A DNA stretch of 24,206 nucleotides from Hypsibius dujardini (taxonomy: Eukaryota > Tardigrada > Eutardigrada > Parachela > Hypsibiidae), in the NCBI GenBank assembly GCA_001579985.1, contig LRSR01013481.1:1-24206 (forward strand). Direction: 5' to 3'. The position numbers and the translations under genes are program-made. Every line of letters begins with the position of its first letter. The stretch's first letter is position 1. Below the pieces are notes generated by a model. The model was given only the letters and a program-made list of their open reading frames with translations, searched no databases and was not told the DNA's origin. Below are positions 10,259 through 18,360 of the stretch, one piece after another.

Positions 10259-10411
10259 CTAGTGGACAAATAAGCGATCGTTCGATTGGCCAACAATTTT
10301 TCCCGTGTTTTCATCCAGATCATATAGTATTGGAACGGATCTGAAGATGCCGGTTATCATTTCTGTGGTCCCGACTCGTTCGTCGAATGATTTGCGCATC
10401 GACTTTTGTTT
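10259..10411 (-). CDS. Possible terminal exon, unknown protein
   Basis: Minus-strand open stretch after a plausible TTCAG acceptor. It encodes KSMRKSFDERVGTTEMITGI, FRSVPILYDLDE, TGKIVGQSNDRLFVH and a stop. Composition is protein-like, with a YDxDENTGKIVG stretch, but I find no upstream exon to join and no family I would stake a claim on. It could be a chance ORF. Confidence 0.2.
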   Translation of the reverse strand, partial: KQKSMRKSFDERVGTTEMITGIFRSVPILYDLDENTGKIVGQSNDRLFVH

Positions 10412-10441
10412 GCCTGAACCGTTAAATTGGTAAACGAACAA

Positions 10442-10894
10442 AAAATATTATACGTAATTCAATCAAACGAACAGGGAACAGGGAACCGAAGGGGTCCCTG
10501 ATTAGTTTTTTTAAATGATGATTTGATAGTACGTTTCTATACAAAAAATTTGGGCCCAATTAGCTGACTAAAAAAACCTAATTTTAGTTACTAATTATTT
10601 GAATGGGAAAAACGAAAAACAATACAAAAATTAGTGAACTAATTTTGATCAAATAAAGCTAGACCAAAAGTCTTATCAAAAGTCAAAAGTAACTAGTTAA
10701 CTAATTTTAGTTTTTGCTATCCACACCCATGTTTATCAATATTTCAACCAGTGATTTTCATGATCGATAACGTACATAAACATTCGAGTCTTGCTGGTTC
10801 TTCATAACTATTACTTTTGATTACCTTACAATATATTTTATCCTTCGTTATTTTAAATAACATACATAAGTAATTTCGAAAATTATCTCTTTAG
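10442..10894. other. AT-rich gene-free stretch
   Basis: No coding signal. Around 10555-10720 it holds several CTAATTTTAGTT-like blocks in both orientations, possibly an old degenerate element, but ends and target duplication are not definable. Confidence 0.4.
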
Positions 10895-11556
10895 CACCGC
10901 CGGCGTCCCAGACCAAGGTTGCAGCGACTAAGATAACAAAAGACTCCACGATGAATACGAATACTACGACCGGCGGCCACGAAGGGGAAGGGTACGGGTA
11001 CGACAAGAAGGATGACGAAAATATATAGGTAAAAACAACGAGGACGATCGGAAAGGCAACGGGAAGAGGAACGAGGATGAGGAGGACACCGACCGGGAAG
11101 ACAAGGACGGAAAACCCGATCATGCCCAAAAAGGGTAGAAGGACGATGATAATGATGATGAAGATAAACGACAGGGGGAAACAGTATCATGACCGTTCGC
11201 ACCACGACTCTGAAGGAAAGCGACACGGTGATCGCAATGACGGAGGGAAGGAGGAGGACGATGACCGAGACAGTCGAGAAAGTAATGGAGATGAGCCAAA
11301 AAGGGAGACGGTGATCGTTCGGAGGACGACGACGGATGTCGCCAAGGTGGTCGGAGTAGGTATATTCCCAATTGGATGGCGATCGTGAGGATGGTAAGAA
11401 ATCCAGACACCGTGATCGTCACTCTGACGGAAAGGACGGCCGCAAACGGGATCTGGATTGCATGTACAATCGGTTCGACCGGAAACGTTTCGGAGATCGA
11501 GACAACGAAGGGGATGCCGAAGATGATGGGAGACGGTTCCCGGCGAGGAGCCTCAC
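10895..11556 (+). pseudogene. Locus A: broken Asp/Glu/Lys/Arg-rich secreted-family exon
   Basis: The exon-like block runs from a TCTTTAG acceptor to a GTAAGT donor at 11557. Charged D/E/K/R/H/G-rich sequence hops between frames. It starts with PPASQTKVAATK through YGYDKKDDENI and stop (frame of 11011). From 11028 it reads GKNNEDDRKGNG to an in-frame TAG at 11136 and then KDDDNDDEDKR. NDRGKQYHDRSHHDSEGK follows in the frame of 11077, a DGDRSEDDDG stretch from 11304, and MDGDREDGKK to the donor from 11372. At least four frame changes plus one stop make this a decayed gene, unless the assembly is wrong here. No signal-peptide exon is identified. Similarity to loci B-D is compositional, with shared DRDxH/KYxHDR-like motifs. 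Confidence 0.6.
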
Positions 11557-11930
11557 GTAAGTGATTGTACCACCACCGACGGTCGTCGCGACACAAAACA
11601 ACACAAAACCTTTGGTTATTATGGTCTAGCCCGCAATAAAGTGGCTTCTGCCATTTTAGGACGGATGATGTCTCTAGAATTATTCATTCTCTTTTGCCGG
11701 AACGTTCTGAGACGTGTTGCATTGGATAAAATTAATGACGTTTCGTGTATTGGCCGGGAAGATTTTCCACCAAAGAGCTGGAAGGTAATTTTAACGGTTC
11801 ACTGACGAGAGTTGTGTTAGACAGTCGATTGCTCATTCAGACGGCAATTATTTCTCTGCTTTGTCACCTCCGCGGGGTATGTGTATCATAGTATAGTACT
11901 ACCATTGACCTGGACACTTATCGTCGACCT

Positions 11931-12209
11931 TGTGCCGCTGTAGCCGTCCTGATGGCAGTCCTGGCGGTGCATACCTTCGGCGCCAAGGCCGACTGGTGGA
12001 AAGTGAAAGGTCTTGCGCCGAGCTCCGCTCCGACTCCTGGCTCGACGGCTGCTCCCACGGCTGCTCCACAACCAAGAAACCTTCTCCGGCACCGGGGCCT
12101 TCGCCGTCACCGTCGCCGTCGCCTTCGCCCAGGCCTTCGAGCAATGAAACGTCCAACGACGACATCAAGTACTACCGCAAAATAGACGAGGACAACGACA
12201 AAAAGAACG
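11931..12209 (+). pseudogene. Locus B exon 1: signal peptide, Pro/Ala/Ser region, DNDKKNG end (frame broken)
   Basis: From 11931 one frame reads CAAVAVLMAVLAVHTFGAKA then DWWKVKGLAPSS...PTAAPQP: a hydrophobic signal peptide with a plausible cleavage after AKA. Near 12070-12077 the sensible frame changes to KKPSPAPGPSPSPSP, then SSNETSNDDIKYYRKIDEDN and DKKNG at a GTAAGC donor (exit phase 1). Neither frame is sensible throughout, so a one-base indel is implied. By comparison with locus D the codons at 11925-11930 should be the Met-Lys start but are CGA CCT; the nearest ATG is 11952, inside the hydrophobic core. The downstream frame joins exon 2 in exact phase, so it was a real gene. Confidence 0.6.
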
Positions 12210-12452
12210 GTAAGCTATTTCGACTGGAATAACATTTGGAAAGTAAAACAAATTACAGTTCGACACTTGAGCAAATAAATTTATTCATCAGCTAGTTAAT
12301 TGAAAGTCACGTTTTCTCATAAATTTTAGTTGTATTTGAACAGTTTTTTCTAATTTTATCAGCATTTCTAACTGTTCTCCTCACACATATAGATTCGAGT
12401 GCAATTGTTACAGTTTTCATAAATAATAATAGACATGTGCGACACACCAATT

Positions 12453-13308
12453 AGGGTCTGTCCGGAGCGATACATAACCTGAACTCTTATCCTTAAGTTC
12501 GTGTGACGTCACGAAAAGGGGCGGTGTAACGACTTAAGGTATGGTTTACGATAACTCTGATGCTTAAATATCAAGTTTAAGGAAAGGCCTTTTGAAATCG
12601 TTTACATACATCCCCGCTGTCAATTAACTTTACGACGATACATATTTGGGAAGGGAATTCATTTTGTGATTTTCTGGTGCTATTGGGGATGGGTGGAACG
12701 TTCTGATTCTCGTTCAGCGGTTTATTTTCTGGCGGGCACTTTTTCAACGTTGGATGCCTCTTCGATGACGGTAGCGGGCGTCCGCTCCGCGACATTGCGG
12801 AATTTTAAACTGGCTGTGTTGTCGTGTTTCTTGTCGACAATCATTGGATGTTTGAAGTGATTTTATATCTGAATTCAGAATAATTATTGGAGACAGGGAA
12901 ATACTCTTGATTTCAAGACATTCAGAAGCTAATTTGGAGTTTAATGTATCGTACATCAATCAATCAAGCGTTGGTTTCTCACTTGAATTAGCTGTATACG
13001 CAATCAATCAATCAATGGCTCGATTTTTCGCTTTGTTATTGTTGTTCGTACTTACAGTTTGCGCACTATCCAGGCCAGATCGGTGTTCAGTTTGATCTTT
13101 AAATTTATTATATTTTAGAATTCATTATGTTTTTTAATTGATTTGTTTAAGAACCTGTATTTTAGGATCTTTAAGATCAGCTGATAATTTAATGTTTTGG
13201 TATGGTTGGTCGCCGAACACACAAATCAACCGTGCCACACGTTAACGCTAACCATAATTTAAAGTTAAGGATAGGACCTAAGTTATGGGTTGGCTCCGAA
13301 CAGACCCT
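12453..13308. mobile_element. Terminal-inverted-repeat DNA element in locus B intron
   Basis: The left end AGGGTCTGTCCGGAGC and the inverted right end AGGGTCTGTTCGGAGC match at 15 of 16. Homology continues inward with indels (CATAAC, TATCCTTAA, TATGGTT and GTTTACGATAAC/GTTAGCGTTAAC), giving TIRs of about 100 bp. The element is flanked by ATT on both sides, or by TA if the terminal A is counted as flank. These options suit a PIF/Harbinger-like or Tc1/mariner-like origin respectively. No transposase is recognisable. The left TIR carries a perfect TGACGTCA palindrome at 12504-12511. Confidence 0.82.
13015..13095 (+). CDS. Tiny signal-peptide-like ORF inside the intronic element
   Basis: Encodes MARFFALLLLFVLTVCALSR followed by PDRCSV and a stop. 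It is an excellent signal-peptide shape directly after an (ATCA)n run. No phase-compatible donor joins it to the acidic exon at 13504, so it may be chance or a displaced first exon. Confidence 0.2.
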   Translation: MARFFALLLLFVLTVCALSRPDRCSV

Positions 13309-13503
13309 ATTCAATAATGGTTTCACTTGAGCCTTTGCTTATTTATTAAGTTTGTCATCAGTATTTTTATCTTTAAATTTGCTCCGATAACACAGCGCCT
13401 CAATTTGAAAAGTATCGTATTCATCAACATAAGAGTATTTTAGTCAGAAGCCTTATCTGTTGGTTTTAAAGCCTTAATCTTGCTATTTGCTGTGTGTATA
13501 TAG

Positions 13504-14299
13504 GAAAGAAAAAGAACGACGGTGACGGAGATGATAATCATGATGATGGGGGCAAAAAGGGCTACAACTACGGCGACCGGGACGGAAATTGTGATGGTGC
13601 TGATGATGATTATAATGATGGCAAAAAGAAGAACAATCGTGATGACAACGATCGGGACAATGTGAGGAAGAAGAACTACCGCAGACAGAACGACAGCAAC
13701 GATCGCCATTACAAATACTACAGGAAAAATAACAACCATGACGATGATGATGACGACAACAGGGACAGTAAGCGGAAGAAGAACGACCGGGGCGACGACG
13801 AGAATAAGCACAAAAAGAATAACAATCACGACGATGACGACGGCTGGGACAGGAAGGACAACAACGACCGTCATAACGACGATCACGATGCCGATCAGAA
13901 TAACAAAAAAGGAAAGGGCGGCACAACAACTAAAACTACCGCAAGAACAACCGTGGCAACAGCGGCCGCGATGACGATCATGATGAGCATGAGGAAGAAC
14001 GGAAGAAAGAAGAATAATCAAAACGATGATAATTATCAAGGTAGTCGAAAGGGAGACCGAGATCGGAATGACGATGACGACGGTAACCAAAAGAAAGGAA
14101 AGGGAAACAGCAATCACGACGGATGGAAACATGACGGCAAGGACGACCGGGACGATGATGATAACCGAAAGGATGGTAGAAATGGCAATGGCGGTCGGGG
14201 TAACAACCCGGTGATGGTTAGCGGAAATATCACGACCGTGATAATAATAGAGATGATCGGGACAAGGGCCGCAACAACTATGTCTTTGTCAAGATCTGA
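13504..14299 (+). pseudogene. Locus B exon 2: Asp/Asn/Lys/His-rich region (frame broken)
   Basis: Entry phase 1. It encodes KKKNDGDGDDNHDDGGKKG, then long runs of D, N, K, R and H such as KNNNHDDDDDDNRDS and NNHDDDDGWDRKDNN. Two further frame problems follow. At about 13965-14015 the acidic reading (RDDDHDEHEEERKKEE) is in another frame from the flanks. At about 14210-14222 the sensible tail KYHDRDNNRDDRDKGR ending NNYVFVKI and stop at 14297-14299 is out of frame with what precedes it. In the main frame the ORF runs on to about 14501 with non-acidic sequence. A role in binding divalent metals is suggested only by composition. Confidence 0.6.
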
Positions 14300-14590
14300 A
14301 AATGTGGGAAAACTCATCATCCAATTGAGTCTTCCTTGCATTTCTTCTCTCCTCTTACTTGAAGTTAAATTCTTGCTTCGTTTTTTTTTGTTTTCCAACT
14401 CTCTCATCCATCCAGTGAGCCCTCGTAGTAGTCTGCCTGGCGCTGACCGTGGTGATCTGCGCGGCAGACAAGGACTACAACGACGACTACCGTTCCTCTA
14501 ATTACCGCACATACAACCGCAATCACGCGCGCGACGGGGAGGTCGCGATCACGTGATTCGACGCGATCACGACGGTGACGACGACGGTGA

Positions 14591-14657
14591 GCAGAAGAAC
14601 GGCAAGGGAAAGAACAATCATGACGGACGGAAATATGACGGCGAGGATGACTGCGAC
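14591..14657 (+). repeat. Acidic module, copy in locus C
   Basis: About 66 bp encoding QKNGKGKNNHDGRKYDGEDD. It is close to 90 percent identical to the reverse complement of 15585-15650 and more distantly related to 14091-14160 in locus B (KKGKGNSNHDGWKHDGKDD). Confidence 0.8.
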
Positions 14658-15080
14658 GACGACGACGACGACGACAACAAACTCGGGAATCACGGAAAGA
14701 ACGATCACGATGGGAAGAAGGACAACTACTGCAGTAGAATGGGATGTTCCGACGACTATGGAGAGGACTACGACAACGAACGGCACAACGGACGGAAGGG
14801 CAACAACCACGACGGACGGAATCACGGAAAGGGGAAAAAACACGACGACAACCGGAACGGTCGAGATCATGACGGGAAGAAGAAGAACGACCGCGATGAC
14901 GGTGATGATGACGACAAAAAACCCGGAAACCACGGAAAGAATGATCACAATGGAAAGAGGGATAATTACTACAAGGGAATGGGACGCTCCAACAACTACG
15001 GACATGACCACGACAATGACCGATACAACAGACGGAAGAACAACCACGACGGACGCAAGCATGGCTGCAAAAAGTATGAC
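14651..15080 (+). repeat. 240-bp in-frame tandem duplication in locus C
   Basis: Copies 14651-14840 and 14891-15080 align at exactly 240 bp offset (80 codons). Examples are GNHGKNDHDGKKDNY against GNHGKNDHNGKRDNY and DNERHNGRKGNNHDGR against DNDRYNRRK-NNHDGR. Divergence is moderate and the frame is kept, indicating past growth by unit duplication under coding constraint. Confidence 0.85.
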
Positions 15081-15282
15081 CGCGATGATGATGATGATGA
15101 TGATGACAAGAACGACTGACATGATGGGAACCATAAGGGCCGAAAGGACGACCACAACAACCATGATGATGACGACAACGAGAGACACGAAATAGTACGT
15201 TCGCAAGACCAAAAATCTCAAACAAACAAAAAACGCGCGCGAAATCTCCATTAATCTCCCTGTTTTAGACAAAGTTTAATGT

Positions 15283-15542
15283 TTACGGATTGCATTCTGG
15301 TAATGAAGGATTCCATGAGTATTTAAACAGAGTAGTTGATGAGGCGTTGTTCTTCTCCAAAAAATCTCTGCCTATTGCGTAGATGAGATCCTTTTCATGT
15401 CTGCAGAACTCGAATGGTTCCTCACGTGAGAAGACGGAATGGACCCTGTTGAGACAGTCATCCAGACTGGCGCCATTCTCGCAGCGCCCTTCCACGGCCA
15501 CCGTGACATAGTCCGTGTACAAGATCCTCGTGGGGAAGAACC
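15283..15542 (-). CDS. Orphaned downstream exon with lipocalin-like TDY motif
   Basis: After a TTGAAG acceptor (entry phase 1) it encodes FFPTRILYTDYVTVAVEGRC, ENGASLDDCLNRVHSVFSRE and CRHEKDLIYAIGRDFLEKNN, ending PSLPECNP and stop. ILYTDYVTVAVEGRC resembles lipocalin motif 2, with a helix after it as in lipocalins. It should follow exon 2 of the neighbouring minus-strand gene, but exon 2 ends in a stop and has no good phase-1 donor. Either splicing skips the acidic tail through a weak donor (for example GTGTCT near 15689), or this exon has been cut off. Confidence 0.45.
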
Positions 15543-15575
15543 CTTCAATTAAATAAGTTTACAATATATAGCCAG

Positions 15576-16111
15576 TCAGAGATCATCGCGGTCGTCCTCG
15601 CTGTCATATTTCGGTCCGTCATGTATGTTCTTTTCCTTGTCGTTCTTCTGCCCCTTCTCGCCGGAAATTGTGATGAATGTGTCCTGAAAGACACGCAAAC
15701 AGTGTCCGGAAAATGGATCTGTGAAGGTGGTCATCCAGTTTGCCGCCACGCCAGCTGGATCTCCAGTGACCGAAGAGCTCAGTGCGACGTAGTGAGTTTC
15801 CGCGTTCAATTCTTTGATAGCGTCGTCTGTGTTGTGGTTAAATAACCATACCAGGGACCAGTTGTCTGAAATTAATCAAACCCTGATTAAATTTCAATCT
15901 TAATCACAATATGACCATTGGGCACAGCGGGCACATTTTGTTTGCCTTATTGTTATTGACCTATATATTGCAGTGAGTCCAATAAAAATTCAGTATTGTC
16001 TTCTTCAGAATTTGTGCCCGGAACTTGATTGACAAAGCCAGTTAAGGATGCTCCATGGCTGCAGAAAATAATACAAAACACAAGTGAACTCCCTGTCAGT
16101 GGGTTTTTCAT
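15576..16111 (-). CDS. Secreted protein with acidic module tail, possibly lipocalin-like (exons 1-2)
   Basis: Exon 1 (15961-16111) encodes MKNPLTGSSLVFCIIFCSHG ASL, a signal peptide, then GFVNQVPGTNSEEDNTEFL. It ends phase 1 at GTCAAT. Exon 2 (15576-15865) follows a TTTCAG acceptor and encodes NWSLVWLFNHNTDDAIKE, ETHYVALSSSV, WMTTFTDPFSGHCLRVF and ITISGEKG. It then has an acidic tail, QKNDKEKNIHDGPKYDSEDD, and a TGA stop, for 146 residues in all. The tail is an inverted DNA copy of the locus C module. The NW...N-terminus and strand-like segments suggest a calycin fold, supported by the TDY-containing exon downstream, but the family call is tentative. Confidence 0.6.
15585..15650 (-). repeat. 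Acidic module, inverted copy in the minus-strand gene
   Basis: Reads QKNDKEKNIHDGPKYDSEDD on the minus strand. Similarity to 14591-14657 holds at the DNA level, so the two share descent or underwent conversion rather than converging. Confidence 0.8.
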
Positions 16112-16584
16112 TTTGCCCTAGGGAACATACCGTAAAATAAAAATAGGAAATTAAACTGCATTAAGTGGGGTTAATCTGTGTGCATTTTAATAACTAAATT
16201 GATGAAATTTTTCAAATGCAAAGTACGAAGCTTTACAAATGCGGACGTAGTTTTAAATTTCAATTCTACGTATTCTCAGATAACATGGCCGTGGTACACA
16301 AGTATGCTTGCTCGCTCAAATCAGCCTGTGGAAATTCCCCTGCAAATTTTTAATGTTTTGTTATAAACGTGTCATGAGAAGGCCGAGAATTAAATCAAAT
16401 TATTATTAAGTTATTACTACGTAAAAGAACGTATCTTAATACAGCCCGGACAGAAGCGCGTTTGACTTCTGACACGTGAGATTTTTCGGTATACAATAAT
16501 CTCACACGAGCGATCTCGCAATCATTATCCAGAGCATGCTAAATCCACTTATCATTAAAAATTGCTAGAGTAAGAAAAAGAGAG

Positions 16585-16593
16585 TATATAAAA
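16585..16593 (+). promoter_or_regulatory. TATA box of locus D
   Basis: TATATAAAA, 96 bp before the ATG at 16681, predicting transcription start near 16615 and a 5' leader of about 65 nt. No other signal of this quality is found upstream of loci A-C. Confidence 0.65.
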
Positions 16594-16680
16594 CTATAAA
16601 GAATTGGTGGAACGTCCGGACATCCACCAGTCTTCCACCTGATTCTTTTTCTATTTTTTCCAAAAGTCTTTTGCCCTGCT

Positions 16681-17009
16681 ATGAAGTGCGCTCTGGTTTT
16701 CCTGTGTCTGGCTCTGGCCATGGCCGTCTGCTCAGCGGGAAAGGACAACCGTTACGACGATAACTACAACGACCACCGCGGAATGGGCAACTATCGCAAT
16801 CAGTACCGCGATCACGACTACAAATACGACGACGAAAAAGGTGGAAAGAAAGACGACGGCAAAGACTACGGCAAAGGCGGAAAAAAAGGACGATGGCGGA
16901 AATAGCAACCCCAAAGGCCGCAATAACAATAACGACCGCAACGTTGGTGATAATGACCACCATAACAGCCGCAAAAAACAACTATGACAGTTACGAGCGG
17001 AAGCACTGA
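16681..17009 (+). CDS. Locus D: small secreted Asp/Lys/Gly/Tyr-rich protein (frameshifted at A-tracts)
   Basis: The ATG opens MKCALVFLCLALAMAVCSAG, a textbook signal peptide, followed by KDNRYDDNYNDHRGMGNYRN and QYRDHDYKYDDEKGGKKDDG. As written the frame ends at TAG 16903-16905 after GGKKGRWRK (74 residues). Moving one base in the A7 tract (16881-16887) opens DDGGNSNPKGRNNNN and DRNVGDNDHHNSRKK. A second shift at the A6 tract (16973-16978) opens NYDSYERKH, ending at 17009. Those continuations match the family style, so the gene probably once ended at 17009. This is the only family member with an intact start, signal peptide and TATA promoter; the short form may be functional. Confidence 0.7.
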
Positions 17010-18032
17010 TGAAACCCCTTTTAACAAACGCTTTTTTGTATGACCGGCAGAAGGAATGCCTTTTTTCTACTGACCCGAGTTTTTGTACTGTTTTTTAACT
17101 TCCAGACACAACAATGAAATGTGGCGGACCGACGGAACAACGCAATCTGAGTAGCAAAACAAGTGAAATTTCTCGTGGCCTCGTGATCAGTGAAACCTAA
17201 CGGCTACTGTGGTGGGCTACGACGAACCATGGGCAAACTGTATTCGCATTGTGCTTGAAAGATTTTACTCGTGGCAATGAACCTGCAAATACAAATGTCG
17301 ACGCCGTACTAACCAAACGTGAGGCCACATTTTCGAAATGATAACTGTAAGTGTGGGATAGTTTGCTTCCAAGAACGACCAAAAACACCAAGCCAATTTA
17401 GCTCTCCCCATGCATCTATAGTGAATGGGACGTTTTTTCTCCATTGGAATAAGTTGCGGAATGTTGCTGTCATTATATCAGCTCGCTCCCCGTTAGTTTG
17501 TCTCCAGACAAAATGCATTTTTAATTACACATGTTTTAATTGAGTTGTTAGCCAATCGTAACGACATCCCCTCAGACGCCATTTGGTTCTACTCGACTTC
17601 TACCCTAAGATTTTTCAGCAGCAATAATAAAATGTTTTTTAGTGATAATGAAATATTCATAATTCTTCTCTACCAATACAATAGATTCAAATATCCCAAA
17701 ACACAATACACCTGTATCTCCTCGCCAATTTAGTGCCAGATTTGGAGTAGTTAAATACTGCTTAACAAGTTCAATAGCGACTGATTTTAAAATGAGTAGA
17801 CTTCCTGTAAAATGGATGATTGATGACCAGGTGAAGTTAAATGTGCTTTGGATGTATCCACACGATAAATAATGTATGGAAAAATTGAAGTGAACAAAAG
17901 TGTTATCAATTACGTTACGGTATTCTCACATTCACAAGACAATCTGCGTACATTAATTTGAGCGAAAATATATTATGCCAATCGGTGGCCCGTTTTTGTT
18001 TGTGTGACATCGAATCACAGTAAAAGCGATGA
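17010..18032. other. Gene-free stretch
   Basis: No supportable exon. AT-rich, without clear repeats; the short ORFs have unremarkable composition. Confidence 0.5.
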
Positions 18033-18040
18033 TATAAAAG
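18033..18040 (+). promoter_or_regulatory. Distal TATA-like box upstream of locus E
   Basis: TATAAAAG, about 320 bp before the locus E ATG; a possible upstream promoter or leader exon start. Confidence 0.35.
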
Positions 18041-18256
18041 CCTGATACATCCGCCTTCGAGAGGTTAGTTTTCTATCTCTTAACGAAAAAACGTGCTGAC
18101 AGTAGAAACAGATGCCTGAAGGCAAACGTCTGGCGGACTTTTAAATGGACAAATACATTCTACCGCGTGGTCTACTTTCATATTACAGGGTCAAAGCTTC
18201 CTAGGTCAGTATACCGTTCAAATAACAATACAAAATGAACAGCAAAAGATTTCGTG

Positions 18257-18266
18257 ATATATAAAA
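18257..18266 (+). promoter_or_regulatory. Proximal TATA box of locus E
   Basis: TATATAAAAA, about 100 bp before the ATG at 18361. The spacing is nearly the same as in locus D. Confidence 0.5.
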
Positions 18267-18360
18267 ACCGAATATTTAAAAATAAAGTGCCAGTTGCAGT
18301 TGCCCCATATTTGTCTCGTGCATTGCTTTGCCGGAGCATTTTAGTGCGCTAACATTGACG

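Larger units (their letters stand above)
12210..13503 (+). other. Locus B intron containing a transposon
   Basis: A GTAAGC donor at 12210 and a TATATAG acceptor at 13501-13503 are phase-compatible: the split codon gives Gly between KKN and KKKNDG. Most of the intron is the 856-bp terminal-inverted-repeat element at 12453-13308. Confidence 0.7.
14410..15194 (+). pseudogene. Locus C: secreted Asp/His/Lys-rich protein with lost start, frameshift and internal TGA
   Basis: From 14419 the frame reads ALVVVCLALTVVICAADKDY and then NDDYRSSNYRTYNRNH, aligning codon by codon with locus D's signal peptide. The positions of locus D's Met, Lys and Cys codons are ATC, CAG and TGA here. Near 14530 the sensible frame switches to GRDHVIRRDHDGDDDGEQ and on through about 190 acidic residues to a TGA at 15117-15119. 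Beyond it the same frame continues HDGNHKGRKDDHNNHDDDDN to a GTACGT donor at 15195. A good pyrimidine tract and CAG precede 14416, so an upstream exon with acceptor GTGAG (14419) could supply a start, but I cannot find it. Confidence 0.6.

Noticed and set aside
13440-14132. 230-codon minus-strand ORF of Val, Ile and Leu opposite locus B
   Set aside because: Same shadow effect; it has no membrane-protein punctuation and no splice or start context, while the plus strand joins exon 1 in phase.
14200-14222. Tiny GT...AG segment of about 22 bp in locus B as a mini-intron
   Set aside because: Removing it does not restore the sensible downstream frame and it is far below usual animal intron size; an indel is simpler.
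15117-15119. TGA recoding or selenocysteine in locus C
   Set aside because: No SECIS-like element was recognised and other defects in the same locus point to decay; kept only as a low-weight possibility.
14404-15272. Long minus-strand ORFs (273 and 249 codons) opposite locus C, either Cys/His/Arg/Ser-rich or Val/Ile-rich
   Set aside because: Both are reverse readings of GAY/AAR/CAY repeats. The Val/Ile frame looks membrane-like only because GAC/AAC/GAT reverse to GTC/GTT/ATC.
15543-15565. 20-bp GTAAAC...AAG segment as a mini-intron joining the minus-strand exons
   Set aside because: A stop codon lies before it in frame and 20 bp is too short for spliceosomal removal in animals.
16471-16506. 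Short hairpin with GTGAGAT / ATCTCAC stems upstream of locus D
   Set aside because: The stem is only about 7-9 bp; it is too short to separate from chance.
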